A DNA stretch of 64,000 nt from Gammaproteobacteria bacterium (GCA_021773555.1 JAJFKA010000069.1:1-64000), one strand, 5' to 3'. Counted from the stretch's first letter, positions 42,798-53,022 are shown. The notes: a model not told the origin generated them from the sequence alone. Made by a program: numbers and translations.

Positions 42798-44492
42798 CTA
42801 TCCCCGGACAAGACCGCCGGGATAGCGCCCTGTGTGTTCGCCATGATCAAAAGTGATCTGGCCCGATTTAACGGTGTAGTCATAACCCTCGACGCGCTGG
42901 ACCAGGCGCTTACCCCCTGTCGGTAAATCGAATATGGCTTCAGGTCGGAACAACCGCAGGTTTTCAAAGTCGATCACATTGATATCTGCCATCAGGCCGG
43001 GTGTAAGACGGCCCCGGTCCGTCATGCCATAGGTATCTGCAGTCTTGCTGGTCAGGGATTCCACGATAAACTCGAGCGGCAGTTTCTCGCCACGAGTGCG
43101 ATCGCGACCCCAGTGCGACATGATGAAACTTGGCATACCTGCATCCGCGATGACTCCGCAATGCGCGCCACCGTCGCTTAGTCCCATGATGACGTTCGGA
43201 TGTTGCATGACCGCACGCTGACCTTCGAGGTTGTAGTTCTGGTAACCGCCAAGTGGTTGATAAAACAACTCCTTCCCCTCGTTTGCGATCAACAGGTCAT
43301 ACATAACCTCCAATGCGTCCTTACCGGCAGCTTGCGCGATACCGGCGATGCTATCGCAGTACTCTGGCTCGTAATTCGGATTCTCCCCCAGAGGAAAAAC
43401 GCGCGCCATGAGTTCGTCCATAGTGCCGAGAGTTGATGATTTGATGCCTGAGGTCTCAGCCAGGATTCTTGCCCGGACTGAAGGGTCTCGCAGCTTCTCA
43501 ATTTTTTGTGCCAGCGGCAGATGATCTGCTTCAGACCGATACGTCGGGTGCCCCATAAATGCATGAAAGCTGCTCTGCAGACCGTGTAGGACCCCGGTGG
43601 GGCGGCCTGCCATCTGGGGCAGAATTTCCATTCCCTGTTCTCGTGCCTGCTCGGCAATACGGTACAGTTTGCCGTTCTCGTAGGCGGCGGCTGAGGTGGC
43701 GATCAGGGTCACTTTTTTTCCGGTTTGCCTGGCGAATTCCTGGACCCACTGCCATTCGTTCTCATCACCCAGGTTGTCAGAAACCAGCTCAAAAACACCA
43801 TGATCCAGGCCCTTCATCGACAGGCCAAGTTGCAGCATTTCGTCACTGCCGGCAAACGTTCCCGGGACGTACACGCCATGGACATCCTTGTGAAGCAAGG
43901 TGCGGGAACTTGAAAATCCCAGCGCACCGGCTTCTATTCCATCGCGAACCAGTTGCCGCATCTCCGCAATCTCATCTTCAGTTGGGATGCTGTCATCATT
44001 GCATCGCTCCCCCATGACATATGCGCGGACAGCACCGTGAGGGACCTGGGTTGCCACATCTATGGTTCGTTTGAGTTTTTCCAGGGCATCCAGATATTCC
44101 GGAAATGTCTCCCATTGCCAGTCGATTCCTTCGGCCAGGGCACTGCCGGGAATGTCCTCAACCCCCTCCATCAATTCAATCAGAAAATTTTCCGACCCCG
44201 GTCGCACTGGTGCAAATCCGACTCCACAGTTACCCATCACGACGGTGGTCACTCCATGCCAACTCGATGGCGCAAGCAGTGGATCCCAGGTTGCCTGGCC
44301 GTCGTAGTGCGTGTGAATATCCACCCAGCCAGGTGTGACGAGCTTGCCGCTGGCGTCAATGGTTTCTCGCCCAGCATCTGAAATTGAACCGACCGCGGAA
44401 ATCCGATCGCCGTCAATAGCGATGTCGCCTATAAATCGTTCTTTACCAGAACCGTCTATAATTGTGCCGTTTTTTATCACAAGATCGTACAT
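42798..44492 (-). CDS. Amidohydrolase, N-acyl-D-amino-acid deacylase-like
   Basis: A 564-residue metal-dependent amidohydrolase with the N-terminal metal motif VDIHTHYDGQ, a VTTVVMGNCGVGFAP strand and SDGGAHCGV. It fits the D-aminoacylase and dihydroorotase-like subgroup that hydrolyses N-acyl-D-amino acids. The C-terminus returns to the beta-sandwich of the N-terminal end (RPEAIFDLPTGGKRLV). It converges with the crotonase gene, and the gap is 21 bp. Confidence 0.85.
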   Translation of the reverse strand: MYDLVIKNGTIIDGSGKERFIGDIAIDGDRISAVGSISDAGRETIDASGKLVTPGWVDIHTHYDGQATWDPLLAPSSWHGVTTVVMGNCGVGFAPVRPGSENFLIELMEGVEDIPGSALAEGIDWQWETFPEYLDALEKLKRTIDVATQVPHGAVRAYVMGERCNDDSIPTEDEIAEMRQLVRDGIEAGALGFSSSRTLLHKDVHGVYVPGTFAGSDEMLQLGLSMKGLDHGVFELVSDNLGDENEWQWVQEFARQTGKKVTLIATSAAAYENGKLYRIAEQAREQGMEILPQMAGRPTGVLHGLQSSFHAFMGHPTYRSEADHLPLAQKIEKLRDPSVRARILAETSGIKSSTLGTMDELMARVFPLGENPNYEPEYCDSIAGIAQAAGKDALEVMYDLLIANEGKELFYQPLGGYQNYNLEGQRAVMQHPNVIMGLSDGGAHCGVIADAGMPSFIMSHWGRDRTRGEKLPLEFIVESLTSKTADTYGMTDRGRLTPGLMADINVIDFENLRLFRPEAIFDLPTGGKRLVQRVEGYDYTVKSGQITFDHGEHTGRYPGGLVRG

Positions 44493-44616
44493 GAGGTTTT
44501 TCCTGACATGATGAGGAAGCAGTAATCAAGTTAGCGAATTAACGGCAGATTGTCCAAGTATGCATGCCATCATGCATGGTGGGTCTGGAGACTTACTAAA
44601 CGAAAAAGGCGGAAAT

Positions 44617-45168
44617 ATGGTGAAGACTATACAGGCGTGGACGCGAAAGGAATCTGAAAAAATTGCAGATTGCCGGATATTCTCGGTGCATCAGGCAACG
44701 GCGATTTCACCAGTCACCCAGGCTGAACACCAGTTCTACTTTATGGACACCGCTGACTGGGTGAATGTTGTGCCGGTGACTGCCGCAAATGAATTGGTTT
44801 GCATTCGTCAGTTCCGACATGGCAACGAACAGATTACGCTGGAGATTCCAGGTGGCATGGTCGACCCTGGTGAAGATCCTGCAGTCGCCGCTATGCGTGA
44901 GTGTCTTGAGGAAACAGGATATGAAGCAAAAGAGCTGATTTCGCTAGGTGTACTTAATCCGAATCCGGCGATATTCTCGAACAAACTTCATACCTACGTC
45001 GCTCCGAATGCTGTGCACGTGGCAGATATCGAGAATACTTCTACAGAGCACACCGAGGTTCAGTTGATTCCAATGGAACAAGTCGCGGATCTGCTGGTGG
45101 CAGGTGAAATAGATCACGCCCTGGTGACGAGTACGCTCTGGCGTATGTTGTATTTTTTAAAGCGTTGA
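44617..45168 (+). CDS. Nudix hydrolase, ADP-ribose pyrophosphatase-like
   Basis: A 183-residue Nudix protein with a complete box: GGMVDPGEDPAV followed by RECLEETGYE. The preceding IRQFRHGNEQITLEIP is typical of ADP-ribose/NUDT5-like enzymes. The ATG at 44617, after GGCGGA, is chosen; an earlier in-frame ATG at 44560 adds a non-conserved stretch. Family members hydrolyse ADP-ribose or related nucleotide sugars. Confidence 0.85.
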   Translation: MVKTIQAWTRKESEKIADCRIFSVHQATAISPVTQAEHQFYFMDTADWVNVVPVTAANELVCIRQFRHGNEQITLEIPGGMVDPGEDPAVAAMRECLEETGYEAKELISLGVLNPNPAIFSNKLHTYVAPNAVHVADIENTSTEHTEVQLIPMEQVADLLVAGEIDHALVTSTLWRMLYFLKR

Positions 45169-45172
45169 ATCT

Positions 45173-45766
45173 CTAAATAGCGAGTCGTGTCGCCACCGGA
45201 AATGCTTCCAGTGTCAGCGCCTGGCGTTTCATAAAGTTCTCGAGTGCCTCGGCGGGCGGTTGCCTGGATGCCTGCCACACCGACAGGTCGCGATACCAGG
45301 TAATGAGCAGCATTTTCCCTCGCTCCGGGTCGGGGTGTTGCTCGACAAACAATGCCTGCACCTCGGTATCAAAACCTCCTTCAAAAGTCTTCCACGCTTC
45401 GGCCGAAAGACTGGCGATCTCGGTGACGTCGTCCAGGCGAACGGTGAACCACCGAAAGACATAAATGCCCGGTTGTTCGCGGGGCTCATGATGCGTTGGT
45501 CGGACCGTGGGTACGAGTTCAAGGCGCTGCCTGATCTCGTAGCCCTCGGCCAGCACATTCTGGCTAACATCCATGGTCTCATCTTCCGTCGATATCACCA
45601 GATACAGTTCGTTGCTGGCCAACCCAAACAGGCCCTGGAATACACCGAAACAGGTGTAGCCGCGATCTTTCAGAATCAGGTTCAGGGAACCCTGGGTGAA
45701 GTTAACCAGTGCAGAAGCATTCGGCTGTCCCGGATCCTTGAGCAGATATACCTGGTAGAGTCTCAT
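45173..45766 (-). CDS. Hypothetical protein, possible dimeric alpha/beta barrel
   Basis: A 197-residue cytoplasmic protein with a beta-alpha-beta repeat look (ELYLVISTEDE, YVFRWFTVR, LLITWYRDL) that could be a dimeric alpha/beta-barrel (ABM/NIPSNAP-like) fold. I am not sure of any family. It ends 4 bp from the Nudix gene in convergent orientation. There is no operon partner on its own strand. Confidence 0.5.
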   Translation of the reverse strand: MRLYQVYLLKDPGQPNASALVNFTQGSLNLILKDRGYTCFGVFQGLFGLASNELYLVISTEDETMDVSQNVLAEGYEIRQRLELVPTVRPTHHEPREQPGIYVFRWFTVRLDDVTEIASLSAEAWKTFEGGFDTEVQALFVEQHPDPERGKMLLITWYRDLSVWQASRQPPAEALENFMKRQALTLEAFPVATRLAI

Positions 45767-45849
45767 AGTGCTCGCCTTGCAGAGTGGAATCGAAGCGCCT
45801 CGTGAAACGCTTGAAACGAATCTAACTATAGCAGGTTGTCGCCAGGCGC

Positions 45850-46719
45850 TCAGTGCGGAATAGAGATAGTGCCATCGATTTTCTGAGTTCGGATGGTTCC
45901 CTGGCCCTTGGCGTTAACCGTCACGTCTCCCGAGACCGTGGCGACGGTCACGCCCCCGGATCCATCACTGCCAATGGTGACATTTCCGGTTATTGATCGA
46001 ATGGTGATATTGCCTGATCCGTCACTGCCGATTTCAACATCGTCGCCGACCTCATCAATATCGATGTTCCCGCTGCCATCCCGTTCAATCACGACCTTGC
46101 CGCGTGTTTTGCGGAGATCAATATCACCGGAACTGTCCCGGGAAATTGTGAGTGTTCCGGACACGCCACGGGTATCGATGTCACCGGCACTGTCTGAAAT
46201 TGTCACCCCGCCGTGGATGTCGCGCAGTTCAATATCGCCAGATGAATCCTGGATATCGACGGTGCTGTGGTTGTCTTCAAGCCTTATGCTGCCGGAACTG
46301 TCATCGATCTGCGTGATCGAGACCCCGTCAATGTCGATGTTCCCACTACTGTCCCTGATCTGGGTTTCGAGACTCTCGGGAATCGCAAGCTCGATATTCA
46401 TATGTGCGTAGCGGGGATCAAAGCCGTCCTGTTCGTAGGGGATCATCACGGTTAACTCAAGCACTTCACCGTCGCGCTCAATATCCAGCGTCATCCTGGA
46501 TAGCCAGAGTTCCTCATCGGCGCAGGCGTACCCCGTAAATCGAATGTGGTCTGAGTCACCGGATCGGATTTCCAGATAACCGGCGAGCGCATTCACTTTC
46601 AAAAGTGAAATACCGGTGGCAGACAGGTTTTCGTTAATTTCTTTGCTTGCACTACATTGATCAGCCAGCGCGCCAGGAAGGAAGGAACAAATAGCCAGAA
46701 AAGTTAGCAATCGCAACAC
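45850..46719 (-). CDS. DUF4097-like secreted beta-repeat protein
   Basis: A 289-residue secreted protein with a signal (LLTFLAICSFLPGALA). A beta-sandwich-like first part is followed by about nine short repeats of the type DSSGDIDLR / GSGNIDIDE / GSGGVTVA. These Gly/Ser/Asp-rich turns alternate with short strands and likely form a right-handed beta-helix, as in DUF4097 adhesin-like proteins. The GTG start (46719) is chosen for the signal and a purine run upstream. Function unknown; the family often lies near anti-sigma or envelope genes. Confidence 0.7.
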   Translation of the reverse strand: MLRLLTFLAICSFLPGALADQCSASKEINENLSATGISLLKVNALAGYLEIRSGDSDHIRFTGYACADEELWLSRMTLDIERDGEVLELTVMIPYEQDGFDPRYAHMNIELAIPESLETQIRDSSGNIDIDGVSITQIDDSSGSIRLEDNHSTVDIQDSSGDIELRDIHGGVTISDSAGDIDTRGVSGTLTISRDSSGDIDLRKTRGKVVIERDGSGNIDIDEVGDDVEIGSDGSGNITIRSITGNVTIGSDGSGGVTVATVSGDVTVNAKGQGTIRTQKIDGTISIPH

Positions 46720-47243
46720 GGATTTTTCTCTCTTGGGGAAATACGAACAGTTAGACGCCGGTCGGGCAAACATGGTTTAAAACAGGTTTCGGTTAATCGG
46801 ATGGAAAGCGGGAACATCACGAGGCTTTGAGCCCTGATGTCACGTGCGTCAGCGGGAATCTGCATGATTCCGGCTGAACAACTGATTCAATCTTCGGTGT
46901 GAATCCCCCCGAATTACACCTGTCTCGCAACACCGCGGTCTATTGCCCGGCGGTTGGGAGACGATCAGTTCTACACGTCCAACTCGAAGTCATTGGCTGC
47001 CTGATCTGGAAGCATGAAATCGATGATGACCCGCTTTTAACTACAGCAACCTCCTTATGGAAACGCCAGAAAACGGATGTCTTCATATTGATCGGCACTG
47101 CTCGATCATGAAGTTTTCACTATTATATTCATTATTTCTTCATTATCAACGAAAATACGCCTGCATCATCCTGGCTTGTTTTGTGATCCTCACGAATATT
47201 CTGATATATAGTGGCTGCAGAATTTATCTCCGGCATAACCGGG
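46720..47243. other. Long intergenic region
   Basis: A 524-bp gap between the DUF4097-like gene and the small gene at 47.2 kb. Short reading frames exist (for example from 46899 and 47057) but lack protein character. I see one structured element (46922-46962) and AT-rich DNA near 47110-47160 that may hold a promoter. No known riboswitch or RNA gene was recognised. Confidence 0.5.
46922..46962. repeat. Two-part hairpin in the intergenic region
   Basis: GTCTC (46922-46926) pairs with GAGAC (46958-46962), and ACCGC (46932-46936) pairs with GCGGT (46950-46954), separated by an internal loop. There is no T-tract. The function is not known; it could be a small RNA or a protein-binding site, or chance. 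Confidence 0.3.
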
Positions 47244-47528
47244 ATGTCTATGGCGATGCGACAAAAAATAATGGTTCTTTATCTGGCGAGTTCGGCACTC
47301 GACACGCCTGTCGTCGCCTGGGCGTTTTATGATGGCACCGGTGATGAGTCGCACATGGCGGGGGATTGTGACGATCCACCTTATACGACAGGGCTGGCAG
47401 CGTTAAAGGATGGCTGGCGACTCATCCAGGCCAATCCCCTGTCGGGTCATAGTGAAGGCAATGAGTTTCGGACGGACTATCTTAAATACGAATTTCTGTT
47501 CGAACAGCTGGTGCAAATAAATGAGTGA
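47244..47528 (+). CDS. Small hypothetical protein upstream of a PhyH gene
   Basis: A 94-residue protein with an alpha-helical look. It contains VLYLASSALDTPVVAW, AALKDGWRLIQANPL and a C-terminal YLKYEFLFEQLV. I do not recognise a family, but the amphipathic patterns and an 8-bp overlap with the following gene support a real coding gene. The start is uncertain (ATG at 47244, 47250 or 47256). It is probably translationally coupled with the dioxygenase. Confidence 0.5.
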   Translation: MSMAMRQKIMVLYLASSALDTPVVAWAFYDGTGDESHMAGDCDDPPYTTGLAALKDGWRLIQANPLSGHSEGNEFRTDYLKYEFLFEQLVQINE

Positions 47529-48453
47529 TCCGATGTTACTAAATTCAACGCAGATGGCGCAATTTGCTGCACGGGGTTTCCTGCGAATGGACTCAGTCGT
47601 TCCCGAGGCACTGAACCAGCAGTTCCTGGCTGATGTCGGTCATGTGGATGAGGATCTGGTGGAAACGCCTGGATCACACTACGCACGGGTAATGAGTACC
47701 AGCGCTGTGCCTGTTGTTCCAGCAGGTGTTTTACTCAACGATGCTTATCCTTCGGGCAGTGCCTTGAATCAGTTAATGAATTTACCCGTGGTTGCCGGTG
47801 CAATTCAGAGCCTGGTTGGACACTCACCGGTATTTGATCATCACTTCCTGCATATCACGTTTCCACCGAGGTTTTACGAATCCGCAGGTGCGGTACCTAC
47901 CTCCCAGCATACCCACCAGGATTCAACCATTGATCCGAGAAAGGCATTTGATATTCAGATCATGTATTTCCCGCATGACGTAACGAGGGATATGGGGGGC
48001 ACTCGCTTCGTTCCCGGTACTCACCTGCGACGGGTGAGTGAAGCGGCGATAGGTCGGTACCAGAATGTGCGTGGCCAGCAACATATGGTTTGTCCGCCAG
48101 GAACTCTGTTATTTATGCATATGGGAGTCTGGCATGGCGGTGGAATGAACACCTCAGAGCGCATGCGTTATATGTTCAAGATTCGCCTCGGTCCATCTGA
48201 GCGACAGGTAAGACTCTGGGATGATTCAGATTTACCTAACGACCACTTTCAGCAACGACCCATATTCTGGACAGGCAAACGGGAAAATGTCGATCCGATC
48301 CACGAGATCCTGACAAAGTCTGAACCCTGGTTTGAATTCGATACCTCGCGGCTTGAATATCTCAATCGGATTCGCTTCTGGCGATACCTGCTCGGTGATG
48401 AATCCTTCGATGCAGACTTCTGGTTAACCAGGGTTGAGAATGAGTTTGCCTGA
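47521..48453 (+). CDS. Phytanoyl-CoA dioxygenase (PhyH) family protein
   Basis: A 310-residue Fe(II)/2-oxoglutarate dioxygenase. The iron site is HTHQDS (His-x-Asp) and the distal His in MGVWHGGGMN; the conserved Arg lies in RMRYMFKIRL. Family members hydroxylate acyl-CoAs or other lipids, ectoine and various natural products. It is not close to the PhyH protein at 59.5 kb except for these motifs. It follows the small hypothetical gene in an operon-like arrangement and converges on the Nudix gene. Confidence 0.85.
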   Translation: MSDPMLLNSTQMAQFAARGFLRMDSVVPEALNQQFLADVGHVDEDLVETPGSHYARVMSTSAVPVVPAGVLLNDAYPSGSALNQLMNLPVVAGAIQSLVGHSPVFDHHFLHITFPPRFYESAGAVPTSQHTHQDSTIDPRKAFDIQIMYFPHDVTRDMGGTRFVPGTHLRRVSEAAIGRYQNVRGQQHMVCPPGTLLFMHMGVWHGGGMNTSERMRYMFKIRLGPSERQVRLWDDSDLPNDHFQQRPIFWTGKRENVDPIHEILTKSEPWFEFDTSRLEYLNRIRFWRYLLGDESFDADFWLTRVENEFA

Positions 48454-48464
48454 GGGATCTTGGT

Positions 48465-49328
48465 TTACGCGGGCAGTGGCCGTAACCGGATCCAGCCGGT
48501 TTCGATATCGGTCAGTCCCTCGTCGTATCCAGGTTCACCCGGCATAACAATCACGCGGGTATCCCTTGTCACTCTTGCTTTCTCGTCTACCTGATTGGTG
48601 GATGCCGAAGCAATCACCTGTTCTGCCGAGTCAAACAGAGCCAGATTCTTGACCATGCGCAAGGTCGGGCTCATCAGTACCATCTCCTCGGCTTCGGCTC
48701 GCCGCAAAATGTCCTTTGGGGACATCCAGCGAGAATGCACGAGTTCGCCATCATCGTGAATTGGCGTCTGCCGGGCGGGCATGCGTGCGATAAAAAATCG
48801 AGCGTCAAACCGTCTGGGCGGACCGAGTGGCGTGATCCAGCGCGCGATGTAATGCATTTCACCGGCATCCAGCACCAGGTCTTCATCTTCGATGATTTCC
48901 ATAAAATGGCGATTGGAATCGTTAACATCGTCGCGATGGGCCTGGAACCGTTCCGCGCGGCGGTCAACTGACAAGTCAAGTGGACTCAATCCTTCCCGCT
49001 TGAGTGCAAGCAGGATACCGGCCTCCTCAAATGCTTCTCGAATTGCAGCAACGTAATAGGCGATACCGCCGGATGCGAGTCCCATTAAACGACTGGCCTC
49101 AGCGTCACTGCGATGAATGCAGGACTCCTGAAAGATCGACGAGTCATCCGTCGCGTCGACCGCACCACCGGGGAACACCCACATGCCACCTGCAAAAACG
49201 GTATTGGCATGACGCTCCATCATAAAAACCTGCAGATCCGGTCGATCGTCAATCAGCATCACCGTCGCCGCGGGTCTTATCTCAACCGCTTCAGGATCAT
49301 AGTCCTGTTTATCTGAATCGTTAGTCAT
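48465..49328 (-). CDS. Nudix hydrolase, NUDT19-like
   Basis: A 287-residue Nudix protein. The Nudix box is split by an insertion: GGMWVFPGGAVD, followed about 40 residues later by AIREAFEEAGILL. This is the pattern of NUDT19-like CoA and acyl-CoA hydrolases. The chosen ATG gives MTNDSDKQD; an in-frame ATG three codons upstream at 49337 is an alternative. It may hydrolyse CoA esters, which fits the CoA-rich surroundings. Confidence 0.8.
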   Translation of the reverse strand: MTNDSDKQDYDPEAVEIRPAATVMLIDDRPDLQVFMMERHANTVFAGGMWVFPGGAVDATDDSSIFQESCIHRSDAEASRLMGLASGGIAYYVAAIREAFEEAGILLALKREGLSPLDLSVDRRAERFQAHRDDVNDSNRHFMEIIEDEDLVLDAGEMHYIARWITPLGPPRRFDARFFIARMPARQTPIHDDGELVHSRWMSPKDILRRAEAEEMVLMSPTLRMVKNLALFDSAEQVIASASTNQVDEKARVTRDTRVIVMPGEPGYDEGLTDIETGWIRLRPLPA

Positions 49329-49506
49329 GGGGATCAAGCTAACATGGATGATGGATGTCAGGCCAGATGAGGGTAGCTATTCCCGGTTTTGTGCCGTGTG
49401 TCCGGCAAGTAGTCTCCAGAATGTAGCGTGATCAGATTTGTGGATTTAGTGCGCTTACCCGACCGAAAACATGCAAAATGGTCACATTGAGTGATCAGGA
49501 AACAAT

Positions 49507-50013
49507 ATGAGTCAAATTAACACAAAGTCACGCCTGCTGTTCGTCGGCATTCTGGTGTCACTGGCGCTGGTTCCCGCTGTTGATGCGGCTTCAAATGACA
49601 TAAAGGAAATCATGTTAAATGACGGCAGTCGTATTCGTGGGGTAGTGGAGTCAATGGAAAACGGGCTCTATCAGGTCAACACTGAATCCTTAGGCCGGAT
49701 TCAACTGGGCAGTGGACAGATCGAGAGCATTCGATCAATCGAAGCAGTGATAGCACCAATGGTATCGCCGGACGCAAGTGCCGTTACCCAGTCCACCATC
49801 GACTCCATTCAATCACGCATAACCAATAACGCTTCAGTGATGCGCACTATTATGGACCTGCAGAACGATCCTGAGATGAAAGCAGTACTTGCCGACCCGG
49901 AAGTCATGCGCGCGGTGCAGAGTTTTGATCTTGATGCGTTGGCAGCCAACCCGAAGATCAAGGCATTGATGAACAACCAGAAGATCAGAAGCATCCAGGG
50001 ATCGGTCAATTAG
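49507..50013 (+). CDS. Secreted protein with STI1-like repeat
   Basis: A 168-residue protein with a signal peptide (LLFVGILVSLALVPAVDA). A small beta-domain follows (IMLNDGSRIRGVVESMENG) and the C-terminal part is helical (LQNDPEMKAVLADPEVMRAV, LAANPKIKALMNN). The latter resembles the STI1/DP repeats of co-chaperones, where DP-containing helices bind hydrophobic peptides. Its export would place such a domain in the periplasm. I know of no assigned function for a protein of this layout. Confidence 0.7.
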   Translation: MSQINTKSRLLFVGILVSLALVPAVDAASNDIKEIMLNDGSRIRGVVESMENGLYQVNTESLGRIQLGSGQIESIRSIEAVIAPMVSPDASAVTQSTIDSIQSRITNNASVMRTIMDLQNDPEMKAVLADPEVMRAVQSFDLDALAANPKIKALMNNQKIRSIQGSVN

Positions 50014-50030
50014 ATGCGCTGTATTGTGCC

Positions 50031-52889
50031 TCAGGCGGCCTTTTTTCTGGAGCGCCTGGTGGGCTTTAGCAGGGCACTGAGATAGCGGCCAGTCTCCGAG
50101 TTTTTGTTGTGCGCGACTGCTTCAGGTGTACCCTCAGCGATAATCATGCCGCCTTCCGGTCCGCCATTCGGTCCCAGATCTATCACCCAGTCGGAAGTCT
50201 TGATGACGTCCAGATTGTGTTCAATGACAGTCACGCTGTTGCCGGCATCGACCAGGCGATTGAGGACGATCAGTAATTTGCGTACATCATCGAAATGTAA
50301 TCCCGTCGTTGGCTCGTCCAGGATGTAGAAGGTTTTTCCAGTGGCCAGTTTGGAGAGTTCTCTCGCCAGTTTGATGCGCTGTGCTTCACCGCCGGAAAGT
50401 GTCGACGAGGGCTGACCAAGATGAAGATAATCGAGGCCGACATCAACGAGTAACTGCAACTGTGTGCTGATTTTCGGATGCTCCGAGAAGTGCTGCACGG
50501 CTTCGGCAACGGTTAATTCGAGTACGTCAGAGATAGACAGATTTTGATATTTCACCTCAAGTGTCGCCTCGTTAAATCGTTTCCCTTCACATTCTTCACA
50601 CTTAACAAAAACGTCAGAAAGAAAGTGCATCTCGATTTTCCTGACACCATCGCCCTGGCATGACTCACATCGGCCGCCTTTTACATTAAAAGAGAATCGG
50701 CCGGGTTTGTAGCCACGCATTCTTGAGCCGGGAAGCATGGAATAGAATTTTCGGATTTCGTCGAAAACCTTGATGTAGGTCACCGGATTACTGCGTGGTG
50801 TCCGACCGATCGGCCGCTGGTCGATGGCAACAACCTTGTCCAGATGCTGTAAGCCTTTAATCTGCTTGTGTGCTCCAACTCTACGCGTGGAATTGTGAAA
50901 CTGGCGTGCGAGGGCGGGATGCAGAATGTCGTTTACGAGCGTCGATTTCCCGGCACCGGAGACGCCGGTGATAGCGGTCAGGATGCCGAGTGGAAATTTA
51001 ACACTGAGATTTTTAAGATTGTTCGCAGTGGCCCCTATCACTTCAATGGCGCCGGTGGCGACGCGCCGGTCTTTAGAAAATTCTATCGCCGTTCTGCCAG
51101 AGAGATAGTTTCCGGTGATCGACTTGCGGTTTTTGGCGAGGCTCGCGGGAGTTCCTGCATGAACGATATGACCGCCTTTAATCCCGGCGCCAGGACCGAA
51201 GTCCACGACATAGTCGGCACTTCTGATGGTTTCTTCATCGTGTTCGACCACGACTACGGTATTGCCGATATCGCGCATACGAATGAGTGTGGCCAGCAGT
51301 TTTTCATTGTCGCGTTGGTGCAGTCCGATGCTTGGCTCATCGAGAATGTAAATCACACCGGAGAGTTCTGAGCCCACCTGGCTGGCAAGTCGGATACGTT
51401 GTGATTCGCCGCCGGAAAGGGACGGTCCGAGGCGACTGAGTGACAGATAAGAGAGCCCCACAGAGTTGAGGAAGTTCAGGCGATTGCAGATCTCTTTTAA
51501 CACTTCGGTTGCGATCTCACCGGCAGCACCAGGCAGCTTCAGATTCAGGAAGTAGTCGTGGGTCTTATCGATGGTCCAGCTGGAAATCTCGACAATGGAG
51601 GTGCCTTTGATGCGCACGGCGGCACTCTCCGGGCGCAGCCGTTCGCCCTGGCACGCCGTGCAGGGGGTGTTCGCCAGAAACTGCGAATACCAGCGCTTCA
51701 TGCCTTCTGAGCGAGTGTTCCGGAAGCGCCGCATCAGGCGGTTCATGACTCCCTCGTAGCGGGAACTGCTGGTCCCATGGCTGCCCCAGTTGATTTTGTA
51801 TCTTGCCTCGCCGGTACCTTCGAGTATCTTTTGTTTGTGCGTTTTGCTCAGTTTGTGCCACGGCTTATCAATCGGGATCCTGAGCTGTTCAAATACCTGC
51901 CGATGGTACATGGAGCCCGTTGAATTTCGATCTTCATCAACCCTGCCCACCGGTTTCAGCGCGCCGTCCCGAATCGAAAGACTCTTGTCTGGAATCAACA
52001 GATCCAGATCGAACGCGACCTGGGTACCGAGACCATTGCACTCGTGACACATACCCTGAGGACTGTTGAAGGAGAATGATTGTGGCGTCATGACCGGAAA
52101 GGACAGCTTGCAGCGGCTGCAGTTGAGGTGTTCAGAATAAATCTGGTCGCCCTTACCCTCGATGTTTGCGATCAGCATGCCGTTGCCCAGTGACAATGCC
52201 TGTTCGACCGATTCGGTCAACCGTTCCGCCACATCGGGTTTTATCACAAGGCGGTCAATCACTGCCTCGACGGTATGCTTTTTACGCTTGTCGAGCACCT
52301 GAATTTCATCACTTCGAACCAGTTCTCCGTCGACCCGCAAGCGGACGAATCCCTGTGCCCTGGCGTCATCAAGCAAGTCCCGATGTTCACCCTTGCGATT
52401 CACCAGCAGGGGCACCAGGAGCATCAGGCGGGTTTTGTTATTGGTGCCGAGCAATTCCCGGGTGATGTTCTGTGCGGTCTGACCCTTAACCTTACTGCCA
52501 CACTGATGGCAATGTTGTTCACCAACCCGGGCGAACAGCACGCGCAGGTAATCGGAGATTTCGGTAATGGTGCCAACTGTCGAACGAGGATTTCTGCTTG
52601 TGGTTTTTTGCTCGATGGAGATGGTCGGTGACAACCCACGAATGGTGTCGTATTTCGGTTTCTCCATCTGCCCAAGGAACTGGCGAGCATAGGCTGATAG
52701 CGATTCAACGTAACGCCGCTGACCTTCCGCATACAGTGTGTCAAACGCTAGTGAAGATTTTCCCGAGCCGGAGACGCCGGTGAGCACCACAAGCTTGCGC
52801 TTGGGTATTTTCACTTCGATGGATTTTAAATTGTGTTCGCGCGCACCCCGGATAAGGATATGGTCAAGTTCTTCTGCCGCTGTTTTCAT
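50031..52889 (-). CDS. uvrA: Excinuclease ABC subunit A (UvrA)
   Basis: The 952-residue UvrA ATPase scans DNA for damage with UvrB. It has two ABC modules, each with its Walker A ([12 protein letters not shown] near the N-terminus and [12 protein letters not shown] in the second half) and signature LSGGE segments. It also has two zinc modules (CSRC...CHEC and CESC...CEEC). The length agrees with the E. coli protein (940). Transcription is likely SOS-controlled, because a perfect LexA-type box lies in its upstream promoter. It ends 17 bp from the convergent secreted protein gene. Confidence 0.97.
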   Translation of the reverse strand: MKTAAEELDHILIRGAREHNLKSIEVKIPKRKLVVLTGVSGSGKSSLAFDTLYAEGQRRYVESLSAYARQFLGQMEKPKYDTIRGLSPTISIEQKTTSRNPRSTVGTITEISDYLRVLFARVGEQHCHQCGSKVKGQTAQNITRELLGTNNKTRLMLLVPLLVNRKGEHRDLLDDARAQGFVRLRVDGELVRSDEIQVLDKRKKHTVEAVIDRLVIKPDVAERLTESVEQALSLGNGMLIANIEGKGDQIYSEHLNCSRCKLSFPVMTPQSFSFNSPQGMCHECNGLGTQVAFDLDLLIPDKSLSIRDGALKPVGRVDEDRNSTGSMYHRQVFEQLRIPIDKPWHKLSKTHKQKILEGTGEARYKINWGSHGTSSSRYEGVMNRLMRRFRNTRSEGMKRWYSQFLANTPCTACQGERLRPESAAVRIKGTSIVEISSWTIDKTHDYFLNLKLPGAAGEIATEVLKEICNRLNFLNSVGLSYLSLSRLGPSLSGGESQRIRLASQVGSELSGVIYILDEPSIGLHQRDNEKLLATLIRMRDIGNTVVVVEHDEETIRSADYVVDFGPGAGIKGGHIVHAGTPASLAKNRKSITGNYLSGRTAIEFSKDRRVATGAIEVIGATANNLKNLSVKFPLGILTAITGVSGAGKSTLVNDILHPALARQFHNSTRRVGAHKQIKGLQHLDKVVAIDQRPIGRTPRSNPVTYIKVFDEIRKFYSMLPGSRMRGYKPGRFSFNVKGGRCESCQGDGVRKIEMHFLSDVFVKCEECEGKRFNEATLEVKYQNLSISDVLELTVAEAVQHFSEHPKISTQLQLLVDVGLDYLHLGQPSSTLSGGEAQRIKLARELSKLATGKTFYILDEPTTGLHFDDVRKLLIVLNRLVDAGNSVTVIEHNLDVIKTSDWVIDLGPNGGPEGGMIIAEGTPEAVAHNKNSETGRYLSALLKPTRRSRKKAA

Positions 52890-53022
52890 TGTTATTTAGT
52901 GGGGTTCTCCATTTCTTCATTAATAACTGTAATTGCTGGTGCTCTGGCAGAAACAGTCGTTTAATTTTTCCGTTTAAGGTTTACTCGAAGCAGATAGTTT
53001 GATAGCTGCCTCCGGCCAACAT

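Noticed and set aside
46899-47111. Short reading frame in the long gap
   Set aside because: Its 70 residues have no family pattern, it starts without a ribosome site and overlaps other short frames; it looks like noise.
47057-47332. Hydrophobic reading frame before the small gene
   Set aside because: One hydrophobic segment but poor coding character at its end, and it overlaps the better-supported frame from 47244.
50014-50045. T-rich run resembling a terminator after the STI1-like gene
   Set aside because: The run is the reverse complement of the last Lys and Ala codons of uvrA and has no stable stem.
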